Shown: positions 1 to 10,991, counted from the first letter of the stretch. The stretch is DNA of 64,000 nt from Adiantum capillus-veneris (GCA_014529385.2 CM043953.1:88153842-88217841), one strand, 5' to 3'. Numbers and translations: made by a program. The notes: generated by a model not told the origin, from the letters alone.

Positions 1-484
1 CACATCCTTTTTGAGCCTCAGCCAATAAAAGTAACGCTCAACACCCTTCAAGGTGGTATCTATGATGCGGTGGCCTGAAAAAGGTGGACAATGACACTCT
101 GCCAAAACCTTTCCCTCAGGCTGTGCAACGCACAACATCGTTTTCCGCATCAAATAGCCGTCCCATATGGAATAGCTTGCAATTGTCTCTTCACTCTGTA
201 TCCGATGAAAGATATCTGCAAAATCAGGATCTGTGGTGTACTGATATACCATATTTTCGAAGCTTCGATGATGTATTGCGAAAATAGCTAGAACCAAGGG
301 TTTTCTAGACAACGCATCTGCCACTAAATTCTTCTGACTCTGAGCATGGACTATCTGGAAAATGAAACTGTGATAGGATGTTAGCCCACCTCGTCTGCTT
401 TTTCGAAAGATGCTTCTGCGACAAGTAGTAGCGTAAACTCTGAAGATCTGTAAAGACGGTAAAATCATGGATGACTACCAAGAG
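1..484 (-). pseudogene. Ty3/gypsy pol fragment: RNase H C-terminus and integrase zinc-binding region
   Basis: Reading the minus strand from 484 leftward gives the end of a gypsy RNase H (residues like TDLQSLRYYLSQKHLSKKQT, then RWAN and a FHF stretch), followed by a spacer and the start of an integrase zinc-binding region. The frame is broken in places (for example the HFQIVHAQS region). It continues the same minus-strand element seen from 4156 rightward; a copia element at 485-4155 separates the two pieces. About 15 residues expected between the RNase H halves (the HALKKWKHYLLG-like stretch) are missing at the junction. The rest of the integrase lies left of the window. Confidence 0.8.
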
Positions 485-679
485 TGTTACGTAAAGGCGG
501 TGTACCTCACCGTGCTTTGCTCATGTCCTCCGACCGCCCACATTTATCTCCTTATTCTTTATACATACAAAGAAGAAGGAGCTCTCACCCATTCTCACTG
601 TGCTCATACAGTGAGATTTGGGAGCTTGACCCACATCCCGTGTACTCTGTCTCTCTCCTTCTCACTCTCCGCACATGCA
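485..679 (+). repeat. 5' LTR of the copia element
   Basis: This is about 195 bp, starting TGTTACG and ending near GCACATGCA. It matches the segment at 3879 over the AAGGCGGTG, CCGCCCACATTTATCTCC and TTCTTTATACATACAAAGAA blocks. TTTATACATA is TATA-like. A weak Met-tRNA primer-site resemblance (TGGTTATCGCGGAGAGC) follows directly at 680-696. The end is placed by analogy with the 3' copy and is uncertain by several bases. Confidence 0.6.
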
Positions 680-2515
680 TGGTTATCGCGGAGAGCACGA
701 CGGCTTCAAGAGCTTCAAGGCGATCGCTCGCTCGCTCTCGGCAGTGGAGATCAAGAAAACTTGAAAGCTTTGTGAGAATGCAATGGGAGCTTATGAACTC
801 AATTGAGAGTGATGTATGCTCTTGTGGAAGCTCAAAAAGGAGTGTGGAAGATTGTGTGTAAGCGAAGGTGCTGCCCTAAAAACTGTGTACGTAGCAGCAC
901 TGTTTTCAGATTCGTTTTTCTCCTTATAGAATGCAGATCTAAGAATTTTGCCTAAAAAGCCCATCTGTTTCGACGTAGTCTACAACTTTGCAGAAGAAAC
1001 TCTTCGCAAATCCCTCACCATTTTGCTAATAATCAGCTCAGACTGACTGTATACAGAAATTGCAGGTTTTCTGTTTTCACATAGTGTGCAAGTTTGATAC
1101 ACTTTTGGAAGCATGACAGATGCTCCAAGTGGGTGCATAAATTCTGAGCTTAAGATGCAATTTAAGCTTGTGTAGAGCTTGTGGTTTGAGGATTTTTTGG
1201 TAGATTTGGACAATGAAAACGGGGGCGTTTACACACCATCGAAGCGATCTCTTGAGAGAGACGGTTTTTGGAGCACACATGTGGAGCTTCTTTCACACGT
1301 TTTCACAGGATACTTTGGCAGTGATTTTGTGCTTGGATTCATGGTCTTTGCGGAGGGATTTGCATATGGTGATGGCACATGGTTGATGCTCATTATACAT
1401 GCACCTTGGCGAGCACTTTTGAGTGCCAGTGAGCTCTCTTGAGAGCATTGTTTTCGCATTGATCAAGTTTTCAAATTGCAACTCTTTTGGCACTTGCATA
1501 TGCGCGGTCACTCCGTTGATGTACGTTGAGTGCGGATTGCCATTGTATGTAAAAATGTGGAGCCATTTTGGCATTTCTACTCACTGGCATTGAGTAGTGT
1601 TATGGTTTATGGTAGAGATTGTACTTGAGTTTTTGCTCAGTTTTCAGGGGAAACTATGTCAGATTTTTCCCCATGGTTTATGCGTATTCGCAGTTTGCTC
1701 TCCGATGGTATACTGGTCGATATATTCCGACTTTGACAGTGATCGAGTGTTTACTCTCACTTTGATAGGTTTAGAAACAGGTTCGAAGATAATTTGTGAG
1801 CTTAATTTTTCAGCCATCATTTCCTCTTTGCAGGTGCCTATATATGGCGGCACAGTTGTGACTTGTTTCTTCAGCTATTTGAGAGTTGAATTTAGGGTTG
1901 TTTTGGGACTGATTTGCAGTCATATTTTTCAACCATACACGAGCTTGTGGTACTCTACAAGTACAGTTCTTGGATAGTGGTTGAGTTTTGACCCCCACTT
2001 TTACACAGGTTGTGTATGCTACGGTTTTCTGGCACATTGTTCATTCATTGACACATTTTGACAGCAGTTTTTCACTCACATATGTATGTCATTTGTGGCG
2101 CCGTTGAGTGATACTCCGGCTTGAGCGGTTTGGCTCTGTGTATGACTTTGTGCTACGGTTTTTTGGCACATTGTTCATTCATTGACACATTTTGGCAAAC
2201 AGTTTTTCACTCACATATGTATGTCATTTGTGGCGCCGTTGAGTGATACTCCGGCTAGAGCGGTTTGGCTCTGTGTATCACTTTGTGAGGTGATTCCGAA
2301 CGAGTACTTTCCCGGATTGGCCATTTGGGCATTTGTTGTTGTCTCCATTGCGATTTACTATTGAGTTTTTGGCTCCAGTTACAAAAGAGACTCTGCCAAA
2401 ATTTTGCCATGTATGTATGTCTATTGCAGAGGCTAGTGAGCTTGACCGTTTGCTCACCTTATTTGCTTGAGACAATGGTTTGCTCTCGGGTGGGAAAGTC
2501 TTGTGATCTCCAGCA
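680..2515 (+). pseudogene. Decayed leader and gag of the copia element
   Basis: No frame longer than about 126 codons is open here and none shows a recognisable domain. By position it should be the leader and gag N-terminus. Near the end, the region around 2370-2470 gives short gag-like stretches in the frame that leads to the zinc knuckle. It contains a 134-bp tandem duplication (2017-2286). Otherwise nothing recognisable is seen. Confidence 0.45.
2017..2286. repeat. 134-bp tandem duplication
   Basis: The block from TGCTACGGTTTTCTGGCACA to the CTGTGTATGACTTTG stretch is repeated directly from 2151 with few changes. Both copies contain CATTGTTCATTCATTGACAC, ATATGTATGTCATTTGTGGC and GCCGTTGAGTGATACTCCGG. 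Confidence 0.85.
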
Positions 2516-2872
2516 TTGTTTGTCATAGTTTTGGAGACACTTCAGGTTAGAGGTGGTTCTCGCTCACAATCGCAACTGACATGTTGGCATTGCAGCCACG
2601 ATGGGCATATTAAGCGCCGTTGCTTCAAGCGTATGAGGCAGATGCATGGTGCTACTATGAGGACAAATGCTAGAGAGTATGCATGTGACGGGCATGTCAC
2701 TTTTGAGTCTAGCTTGCCTTCAGACTACTTTGTGTCTTGGGATAGCACATTGTCTACGCGTTTTCTACTAGACGAGCATTTAGTTCTTCACGTGACGCCA
2801 CGTCGTGATTTGTTTTGCTCTTTCTCTATTAGGAGACTTGGTAGTGTACAGTTTGCGTGGTTCAACATATGA
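2516..2872 (+). pseudogene. Copia Gag zinc knuckle and protease start
   Basis: The 118-codon frame contains a CCHC knuckle (C-W-H-C-S-H-D-G-H-I-K-R-R-C, coded at about 2582-2623), the nucleocapsid RNA-binding motif of copia Gag. Downstream, a degenerate protease start reads HVTPRRDLF, where copia proteases normally have DSGAS.HVTP; the catalytic DSG is not visible. The frame shifts to the overlapping frame at 2805, where the protein continues. No native start codon is identified. Confidence 0.7.
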
Positions 2873-3137
2873 CATAGAGGGTGCTAGAGATGTATGCATC
2901 TCTTTACCTAGCAGTGCATTGCTTACACTACGAGATACACGTTATGTACCAGGACTCAACCAGAGTCTCATTTCAATGCGTCAGTTGCATAGTAGTAGAC
3001 ATTGTGTACTACTTGGAGAGTGGTCATTTCAGATGCATAAGGGATCGTTGGTGATAGCCAGAGTTGCTAGGAGTGGTCTGGTATACCCTTCGCATATTTC
3101 TGACACACGAGGTGGTGTAGTCTCTGTGTATTTGTAG
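2805..3137 (+). pseudogene. Copia protease C-terminus and pre-integrase stretch
   Basis: The frame reads IEGARDVCISLP, LLTLRDTRYVPGLNQSLISM and QMHKGSLVIARVARSGLVYP. This is the usual course of a copia protease (YVPG..NLLS-like) into the region before the GAG-pre-integrase domain. It ends at a TAG that separates it from the next segment in the same frame. It is frameshifted relative to the zinc knuckle upstream. Confidence 0.7.
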
Positions 3138-3143
3138 CCATGT

Positions 3144-3788
3144 TTGGAGCGAGAGACGAGGTGTGTCTCTTTTGCGGATGTACTGCATGGAGAGCAGGTT
3201 ATGCATTTGTCTTGTGGTGACGTTCACGCAGACAGTGGCATCTCTAGGGATGCACAGCTTGGTCAGTCAGTTGAGGTGGCATCAGTCGAGCCAGAGACCG
3301 ATGCATTGTTCTATGATGCATCTGATACGTTTGAGGGCAACAGTGTCCTTCAAACAGTTGTGTGTGATTACAGTGGTGCTGATTTTTCGGTTTTGCAGTC
3401 ATTCTCAGCAGATATGCCTTTGCCAGATGTTGCTAACATGGTGATGCATAGTCAGGTGGTTCTTGATGAGGATGCATATGGCACTGAGGTTGCTGACAAA
3501 AATAGGTTGGCACACATAATGCATATTTCATCGGCTTTCAGGTCTCTCATGTCTGACCTTTTGGTCTCGAGACCTGATCTTGCTTATGCAGCTGGTGCAT
3601 TTGCAACGGGAGTTGTCAGTTGTGCAATGACTGACACTCGCATTGTGCATTGTGGAGCCATGCAGGTCGTCACTCGATACTTGCATCGGGAGTGTCATCG
3701 TAGCTCTAGCCCTAGTGGTATGCATGTTGCATCTACACTAGAGCGTTACAGATGCACTTACATGTTTGGAGTGAGCCAGTGGGCATAG
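3144..3788 (+). pseudogene. Copia pol remnant with RNase H start
   Basis: This 214-codon frame is in phase with 2805-3137, one stop apart. The first two thirds (acidic, with VEVASVEPETDALFYDASD) show no domain I recognise. Near the C-terminus, VSRPDLAYAAGAFA followed by HCGAMQVVTRYLHRE matches the copia pattern SRPDLAYA...HW.A..RVLRYLKG at the RT to RNase H transition. Integrase and the RT catalytic core are missing, so the copy has been condensed by deletion. It is odd that the frame has stayed open. Confidence 0.6.
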
Positions 3789-3868
3789 GTTGAGAGCCGT
3801 CTTCTCTCACCTCTTGTATATACTAGTTGTAGGCTAGTCTTCTCACCACTTATCGACACAAAGCCTTT

Positions 3869-3878
3869 AGTGGGAGAA
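3869..3878 (+). promoter_or_regulatory. Polypurine tract of the copia element
   Basis: AGTGGGAGAA lies immediately before TGTTAGGC, the start of the 3' LTR. This is the position and sequence type used to prime plus-strand synthesis in copia elements. Confidence 0.75.
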
Positions 3879-4155
<277 letters not shown>

Positions 4156-5330
4156 CTCACAAAGAGCTTTCTCGTAAATCTGTGTAACCATTTCAGAACG
4201 TGAAAACATCATGCTCTCATAAGCAATGACATGGCCTCCTTGCATCAAGACTGCTCCCAAACTGCGACCACAAGTATCATAGTAAACTTTGAATGGCTTT
4301 TGCAAGTTTGGCAAGGCAAACACTGGTCCCGCAATCAACTTTTCTTTGACAGTCTAAAAGGATGCAATCTCTGTCAGGCCCCAAGTAAAAGATACCCCTT
4401 TCTGAGTCAATACATGCAAAGGAGAAGCTATCTTGCAAATTTCCAAATGACCGCCGATAATATGAGCACAAGCCCAAAAAGCTTCGAACCTCATGAACAT
4501 TCTTTAAATCAGACCAAATCACGAGTAGTCTCAATTTTGGCAAGGTCCATCTTTACCCCTTCTACTGAGACGATGTGTCCCAAGAAATGTATCTCAGGTA
4601 AGATAAATTCACCTTTTTCGCATTTATAACCAATTTATGTTTCCGCAATGCCTGGAAAACCTGCGACAGGTGGTGTCTGTGTTCTGCTTCTTTCTTGGAG
4701 AGGACAATGATGTCTTCTAAGAAAGTGCCTACAAACGATCAATACTCTCTGAAAATCCTATCCATCATACGGTTGAATGTCATTGGAGCATTCTTAAGGC
4801 CAAACGCATCACCAAATATTCGTACAAACCAAAAGTCGTCTTAAAAGCTGTCTTGTAGACGTCTCCAAAAGCGATTCCGATCTGATGATATCCACTCTTC
4901 AGATCAATTCTGCTGAAACTAGAGGACCCCTAGAATTTCATCGATCCTTGGAATAGGGAATCTGTTCTTGATGGTGATTTTATTGAGAGCTCTATAGTCA
5001 ATGCACATTCTCCAAGATCCATCTTTCTTTAGTACTAGCAACACCTATGAACAGAAAGGTGAAGTGCTAGGGTGGATGAGACCCTTTTCAAGAAGTTCTT
5101 TTACCTGGTTCATTATTTCTTCATTTTGGGCTCGGCTAACTAGGTAAGGTGGCTAGTTCGATGGTGTACTACCCGCAATCAAATCAATTGTATAGTCTTC
5201 AGGACGTGGAGGCGATAACTCGCCTAGTAGGCCTTTAGAGAAACAACCAGCCTACGCATGTAGGAATTCTTGTCGTTCCTTTTCTAGATCAAGCATATTT
5301 GACCTTTGTTCATCATTCAGTTCTTTCAAG
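4156..5330 (-). pseudogene. Gypsy reverse transcriptase and RNase H N-terminus
   Basis: The minus strand reads through the RT thumb and RNase H: VHEVRSFLGLCSYYRR at about 4490-4440, then ALPNLQKPFKVYYDTCGRSL and VIAYESMMFSRSE at 4200-4330. Further right come the RT palm pieces (NAPMTF-like at about 4790) and the N-terminal VKELLEKGLIHP-like stretch near 5090. The catalytic motif normally FxDD reads FLEDIIVLS at about 4700-4720, so the first Asp is replaced by Glu. Several stops and shifts interrupt the frame. Confidence 0.8.
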
Positions 5331-5880
5331 AAAATTCAGTAAACAAAAAGACTCTCGCCCTTCAACTTTACATCAAGTATAAACTCTTGGTCCTTCTCAT
5401 TCTTCAAAGTCATTTTCCTAGCCCTATAATCAACCGCGGCGCTGTGCTTGTGGAACCAAGGGGTTCCTAGGAGGACGTCACACCCTTCCGAAGGCATGGT
5501 GTAAAAGTCATCGGGCCCTAAATACCCCTAACAATGCAAAAGCAGTTTGCCAATCACAAGTGTAATGGCAACATCACGTACGGGTGCTGCTAGAACGGCC
5601 TCAGCCTGTGGCCCCATAATCCATTTCCTCATACGTAATTCCAAGTCGAGCCGCCAATTCAATGAAATAAAATTGGCATTGGCTCTTCCGTCAAAGAAGA
5701 TTAGGGCTTCTTGGTCTCGCACTTTGCCCCATGCGCGGTAAAGTTCAGTGCTTTCATCTATCTGATCCGGGTCAGTCCCCACACAATCTAGTATCAGTCC
5801 TGCTTTCACCTTTCCTTTCCTTCTGCTTTCTTCCGTTGCTCTGGAACTCTCTGGCCTATCTTTTCATTGTCCTTTAGGTG
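5331..5880 (-). pseudogene. Gypsy protease region
   Basis: The 93-codon minus frame at 5528-5809 contains ALIFFDGRANANFISLNW. In the intact chromovirus at 16324-23694 the matching stretch is LILYDPGSTDNFISLD. The catalytic D-[ST]-G is degraded to D-G-R. The linker to RT (5331-5527) is closed in all frames but reads as the usual low-conservation spacer. Confidence 0.65.
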
Positions 5881-6676
5881 CCTTTTTTGGGGCACCGTGC
5901 TGATATATGTCCTTGTTCCCCACATTCAAAGCACTTCCCGTTTTTTAGTACTCGGATTTCTGTTCCTCTGTCAATCGGGGACGTGTATTCTTCTGAAACT
6001 TCCCTTTTCTTTTGCTACCATTATTTGAATTATGTCCAGTCCTAATTGTCAAAGGTTGATCACTTGGATACGTAAGAGTACCCGAATGCATAGCAAACCC
6101 TTGCTTAGCATGTCCCATCAGTTGTTGTATGGACTCACATTTTTGCGATAAACAGTAATCTTGTATCTCTTTGGGTAGACCACAGTAAAATCGCTTGATT
6201 TGTTCCTTAAAGGTGATCTTTTTAAAAGAAGAGGCCGGTAAGAAGGTATCCCAAAATCTTTGACAGTATATATCCAAAGTATCTACCTTAATCATCCGAA
6301 GGTGATTCCAAGCGGTAATCACATCACATTCATACTCCTGAGTGAGCCAGAAGGAAGTGAAAAGTCGCTTGAACTTCAACCACTTTGTCAATACTTCCTT
6401 TCGTAGCAAGAGAGTGGACCACCATGTCTATGCATTTCCTTTTGAATAAGATGTTGTCCTCTGAACCTTGGACTGCTCTGAATAGCGCCCTCCAGAATAA
6501 GCTATGTCGAACTGTTGAATAAAAGCGAGGGCCTTGTGCGTATCTTGGAAGCCTGAAAAAGTATCCAACTTAAGTGCTTGTCCACCCTCCTTGAAATCTT
6601 TGGTGTTCTTGCTCTTGTCCTCGAGAAAGTCATATTGGTTGGCTATGTACAAATGCTTCCTCTTAGAATAAAACAT
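5881..6676 (-). pseudogene. Gypsy Gag, central and C-terminal parts
   Basis: Two adjacent minus frames (6428-6676 and 5945-6409) give a Gag: KLDTFSGFQDTHKALAFIQQ, then FTSFWLTQEYECDVITAWNH and FKEQIKRFYCGLPKEIQDY. Past the stop at 5945, the CCHC knuckle (C-F-E-C-G-E-Q-G-H...C) is coded at about 5940-5890. The split between the two frames is a frameshift near 6420. Gag forms the particle and the knuckle binds the element RNA. Confidence 0.75.
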
Positions 6677-7750
6677 TGGTTAATCGCAATTCAAACTCTC
6701 AGAAGAGGATAAAGTCTCCTCCAAGCTGTCTAAATATTTCCGAGATCTTCGATGGGATTTGCTTTTCTTGGTCTTCTTCTTGTTCTTTCAATGTCTTTGG
6801 ATCTTTCGTCGTTTCTTGCCCTTTCTATCCTCATCACTAGAATCAAAAGGGGAAGAGTTTTCGGAACTATGAAAAGAGGATGAAGACGAACTCGACACAC
6901 CCTTGAAGCATAGATGGTTCTTCGTTTTTCGTGCATTTGCAAAAGTAGACTTGTGACCCAAGTAGTCAAAATAGTCTGTTAATCGACGAGTTCCTTTAAA
7001 TGCTTCTTGGACTTCAAGAGTCTGTTGACTCGTCTATCGACTACGTCGTCGAGTTCATCTTCAGTGTACATCCGTGGAATAGGAGCTTTCTTCAAAGCTG
7101 ATTTCAAAGGTGAATTGATGGTCGTACGCCATCGAGAATGCATCTCATCATTCGGGTGTCGGAACTATCAAAAGAGGATGAGGACGAACTCGACACACCC
7201 ACGAAGCATAGATGCTTCTTTGTTTTTCATGCATTTGCAAAAGTAGACTTGTGACCCAAGTAGTCAAAATAGTCTATTGATCGACGGTGTTCCTTTAAAT
7301 GCTTCTTGGACTTCAAGAGTCGGTTGACTTGTCTATCGACTACGTCGTCGAGTTCATCTTCAATGTATATCTGCGGAACAAGAGCTTTCTTCAAAGCTCA
7401 CTTCAAAGGTGAATCGATGGTCGTACACCATCGAGAATGCATCTCGTCATTCGGGTGTCGGGTCAAAAGGTTCGCGTATGGGGGATCTTTAGAATTCTGG
7501 AGCATTTGCCGAGCACAAGCATCAAGCTGCTATTGACGCTCCATCTCCATCCGTTTATACTCTGTGCGTCGGGGTGGCCCGTACTCTCCTTCTGAATCTC
7601 CAGAAGGTGGCCAACGTCTATTTGAATCTTTCCTGCTTTCTCCCGACTCGGAGTTGTCACGTGGGTTGTTTTGATCCTTGCAAGATTCATCGACTGAATC
7701 CATGTGTGTCGCGATAGAAAGGATCAATTTCTCTTGAGAAGGAAAATCGA
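6677..7750 (-). pseudogene. Gypsy Gag N-terminal region with internal duplication
   Basis: The minus-strand sequence is rich in Ser, Asp, Glu and Arg codons (for example DNSESGESRKDSN at about 7640) and has no named domain. The likely start is near 7727-7700, just inside the primer site at 7751-7766. A 298-bp direct duplication (6861-7458) falls in this part and probably broke the frame. Assignment as Gag N-terminus rests on position. Confidence 0.55.
6861..7458. repeat. 298-bp tandem duplication inside gag
   Basis: The blocks starting TCGGAACTATGAAAAGAGGA (6861) and TCGGAACTATCAAAAGAGGA (7159) are direct repeats. Both contain GCATTTGCAAAAGTAGACTT, CGACTACGTCGTCGAGTTCA and CATCGAGAATGCATCTC. 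Confidence 0.9.
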
Positions 7751-7766
7751 CTAAGCTCTAATACCA
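7751..7766 (-). promoter_or_regulatory. Primer binding site of the gypsy element
   Basis: The minus strand reads TGGTATTAGAGCTTAG, one change from the initiator-Met tRNA primer site TGGTATCAGAGC. It sits between gag and the LTR, as expected. Confidence 0.75.
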
Positions 7767-7772
7767 CTTAAC

Positions 7773-8389
7773 TGATTTAGATACCCCAAGTCGGGAATCT
7801 GGCACGACACACGACTAATCACTTAAATTTACTTCACACTTCAATAGATTCGACACGGTCAGGCGTAGTTCCGTGCCCAGAGGTATTGGCTCCAAAGTCT
7901 AGCACCCCTTTCAATATTTATTTTTATATTAACAATTCAGCAAAGTACAAATTTCACGGGTCCTCTCTGCTTAGTGCGCTCCCATGCAAATCTAAGAAAC
8001 AAAGAGGCCCTTGATACAATTTCATAGGCTCTAGGCCTTCAATACATGAAAAGCTTTAGTTCTCAAAAGGATCCAGCCCAAAAGCTGGCAACGCAAATCG
8101 CAGGTTTCCGTACAGCCTGCCACGTCAGCCAACCAATGCAATTTTCGAAAATCTGCCATGTCAGCAATTCCACGCGATTTGGGCCTTCTCTCTTTTTCAT
8201 TTATTTATCTGTCCCCTGGGCCCCATCGAACGAGACCCCATAAGTTGAGAACAACTTATAAAATAATCTTTTATCCATCTAGTCATGCCATGTCATCATT
8301 TTGTGACACTAAAACAACTACTACTTGGAAAGAACCCTAAACGACAGAACCTTGAACTCTGAAGAGAATTTTCATAAAATGCGCTAACA
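7773..8389 (-). repeat. LTR of the minus-strand gypsy element (5' copy)
   Basis: The segment begins (plus strand) TGATTTAGATACC next to the primer site and is placed to end at GCGCTAACA (8389), so on the minus strand it runs TGTTAGCGC...AATCA. A minus-strand TATAAG lies near 8255-8262. The partner LTR is outside the window, so the right boundary is inferred only from the TG...CA ends. Confidence 0.5.
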
Positions 8390-9385
8390 TGCTGACGTGG
8401 CAATCCGTACAGACGATGACGTAGCAGGGCTATACGGATTTTTCACGTTTTGTGCCACATGGCAGGTTGTACGAATTTCGCAAATTTCATTGGCTTCTTT
8501 TGGAGAGCCCAACGTTAGCTTCTGCTCCCTTCTGGGAGCAAGATGCCTTTTGGGATTAGTGCTTTTGAACCTGATTGCTTATGGGGCTCTACTTTTGGGC
8601 ATCCCTTGTAAGTTTAAAAGAGCCCTTAGGCCTCTCACTCTACAGAGCATCTGGACTCAGAGTCTAAGAGCAGAGGACCCTCGGGAGTTGTACCTTGATG
8701 TGGTCAATAATAAAGAAATACGGAAAGGGGCGCCAATCTTTGGGGCATGTGCTTCTGGTCGTGAAGCTCTGCCATGCCGTGTCGACTCTCTCTCTAAATA
8801 TATATATATTTATTTATTTATTTATATTTATATTTATATTTATATCTATTTATATTTATAGAAGTTCAATGATTTGAAGTTTCTGTTCGTGTGTTGCTAT
8901 TGATTTCTCGCTTGGAGTGTCCAAGCCTGTAACACATATGGCATAATAATAGCAAGTCGTGAGGTCTCTTGCAAGTCCTACTCGACCCACCATCATTTAG
9001 CTATAAAGGTGACTCCAAGGTCTTCATTCTCAAGCAAGTCAGTACCCACAATACCCAATGGGCAGCTAGCCCAAGAGTTCCATCAGCCTAGCATTTTCCT
9101 TTCCATCAACCTGGCCCACATCCCTTGGCGTTTTGCCTGGTACCAGCCCATCAGCATCTTCAGCCTTCAGCCTTGTAGATCGGCCAAGGTTAGTATTCAG
9201 CCTTCAGCCTCAGAGCCATCATTTCATTTTCAGCCCCATCTGCATCAGAACATAGCGTTTTATAGAAGATCGGTCCGTTGCAGATTCAAGCACTCTGATA
9301 CACCGACGTTTTCAGAATTCAAACCACCAACATCATCATCATCAGCACCCTCAATATCCGCCATAGGCCGTAGCCTCATCAATTT
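8390..9385 (+). repeat. LTR-like region, probably from another element
   Basis: 8690-8760 (GTTGTACCTTG, then AATAAAGAAATACGG and GGGGCGCC) resembles 26565-26630 (GTTGTACCTTG, ATATAAAGGAATACTG, GAGGCGCC), so this is a dispersed repeat family. 8430-8500 resembles 23836-23866 (CATGGCAGGTTGTACGAA against CATGGCAAGTTGTACGAA). GAGTGTCCAAGCCTGTAACA near 8935 could be an LTR end. The open frame at 9009-9455 is Ser/Pro/Gln-rich and shows no domain; its 9160-9240 part has CAGCCTTCAGCC units like those in the LTR at 9842. Confidence 0.4.
8795..8862. repeat. AT-rich (TATATT/TTTA)n tract
   Basis: Alternating ATATAT, TTTATTTA and TATATTTA units follow a short CT run. No gene is seen in it. Confidence 0.95.
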
Positions 9386-9630
9386 GCAGACGTACACTGT
9401 GAAAGATGTCCTGAACGTGGTCTTATATACATCTCCAATAGCGGTCATAATCTAATCATAGCCACATTTAAGATCGATCCTACTAATCTTCTTGAGAGCC
9501 CTGTAGTCTATACACATCCTGCAACATCCGTCTTTCTATTAAAGTAATACTCAAGAACAAAAAGGCGAGGTATCGTGCTGGATCAAATTGAAACTCGTCC
9601 TTAATACACCACGAGCTCAATATTGCCAAT
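9386..9630 (-). pseudogene. Gypsy RT scrap
   Basis: The minus strand gives short RT pieces in shifting frames: a stretch equivalent to [11 protein letters not shown] at about 9515-9480, RIDLKCGYDQI at about 9480-9445, and DVYKTTFRTSF at about 9430-9395. These correspond to the conserved RT palm (RMCIDYR.LN..T, DL.SGYHQI, KTAF.T). The piece is about 250 bp and ends abruptly on both sides. 9631-9836 shows nothing recognisable. Confidence 0.65.
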
Positions 9631-9841
9631 TAACACTTTGCGTAAAAGATAAATATTAATCTCCAGATAGAGCTTGAGAGACTCTGTGAACCTTGTTTGA
9701 CAATAAATTGTTTGAAATAGAAGTATCTGTTTTGAACTTGTTTTGGTGCCGATATGAGAAAGCTTGGTTTTTTATGTTGCTTTCAATAATGTCTGAATAT
9801 CTTCGGCTCGCGCTTTCCTGAGAGGCATATTAGTTGTAGAA

Positions 9842-10978
9842 TGTCACGTGACACATCCAACGCTATGTGTCCGTGGACAAGCAAGGGTTCAGTTCAGTCA
9901 AGTCAATCTAGAATAAAAAGTGATCTGGCACTTTTGTGAGTCTGTTCGCAGACCGTGCATGTCCAGACACTTAGATTAGATGCATATCCTCTCGTTGCAC
10001 ACAGCATGATCATCAGCATTTCCATCAGATTCCATCATATCATTTTCCATTGCATTAAACCTATTTTCCCTATTGTTGACATTTTTCACTTATTTATTAA
10101 GTGACTTTTGTTGGGAAACTGGGTAGGGCAAAATGAGTAAGATAATATATAAGGGAACCACGGCTAGCATTCCACAGTAGAAGAGGCAACAGGAGCATTG
10201 CTCAACAAGCAACTTCTCGAGCAAGAACCATCAAAGCCCAGCGTTTTGAACGCCCCACTTCAGCTTTTTCAAGCATCATAGCCAGCGTTTTCATCCCCTT
10301 GAAGACCTAGCGATTTCAGCCCACAAATCAGCGTTTTCATCTTCATGCTAGCGTTTTTGGACACCAGCAACCAGCGTTTTTCATGACCATCAACCCAGCG
10401 TTTTCAGCCAAGACTTGCAGCAGAATTCAGCCTTTGGACAGCGCTCTGCAGCCCCATTAGCCAGCGTTTTTCGTAGCCAACAACTCAGCGTTTTCAAGGC
10501 AAGAAGTCAGCGTTTTTGGACAACAAGAATACAGCATTTTTCCAGCCAGCCAAGTCTGCGTTTTTTCAGCAGCAAATCAACAGTAGACACAGCGATTTCC
10601 AGCAAATAGGAACAGCCCGTAGATAGCAGATTCAGCCAGCCGTCGTCTTCGCAATGTTCGTCGTCGCCGTCGTCTCGTCATAGACTTGCAACTTGCATCA
10701 GCATCTAGTACCAGATTGTGCAATCAATAGTAGACCACTCTCGCCATAGAGAGTGGGGCCCTTGGAGGAGGGTTTGACAGCTTCTTGGTGTTGTATTCTT
10801 CTTTCTCTATCTCTCAGTCTCATGCACTTCATTCACAGTGTTTATCCACTTTGTTTGGAATCACTTGCACTCTCTCACTAAAGGAACGGAAGGCTCTCCC
10901 TTCCGTAAGTAAAAGGAACCCTTGAGCACAGTCCGGAGCACTCATCTTGAGCAACATTCACTTCCGTTGCACCTAACA
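9842..10978 (+). repeat. 5' LTR with AGCGTTTTC repeats
   Basis: 1137 bp, starting TGTCACGTGACACATCC and ending CACCTAACA. A TATA box (AATATATAAG) is at 10143-10152. Downstream, about 14 degenerate copies of CAGCGTTTTCA lie between 10238 and 10600 at roughly 20-38 bp spacing, which would put them in the transcribed leader. The 3' LTR carries the same array. Confidence 0.92.
10143..10152 (+). promoter_or_regulatory. TATA box in the 5' LTR
   Basis: AATATATAAG lies about 300 bp into the LTR and is repeated at the equivalent place in the 3' LTR (about 14825). Transcription would be expected to start some 25-30 bp downstream. Confidence 0.6.
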
Positions 10979-10979
10979 T

Positions 10980-10991
10980 TGGTATCAGAGC
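10980..10991 (+). promoter_or_regulatory. Primer binding site
   Basis: TGGTATCAGAGC, the plant initiator-Met tRNA primer site, lies one base after the LTR end. Confidence 0.92.

Larger units (their letters stand above)
4156..8389 (-). mobile_element. Ty3/gypsy element, minus strand (right part)
   Basis: From right to left on the minus strand this shows an LTR (about 7773-8389), a Met-tRNA primer site, gag with a CCHC knuckle, a protease remnant, RT and the start of RNase H. It continues at 1-484 beyond the nested copia element. The order gag-PR-RT-RNase H-integrase is that of Ty3/gypsy. All coding parts carry stops and frameshifts. Its left LTR is outside the window. Its Gag resembles that of the chromovirus at 16324-23694 (shared pattern KAL.FI.QF..A...G.(F/Y)(T/S)E.SK). 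Confidence 0.8.
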
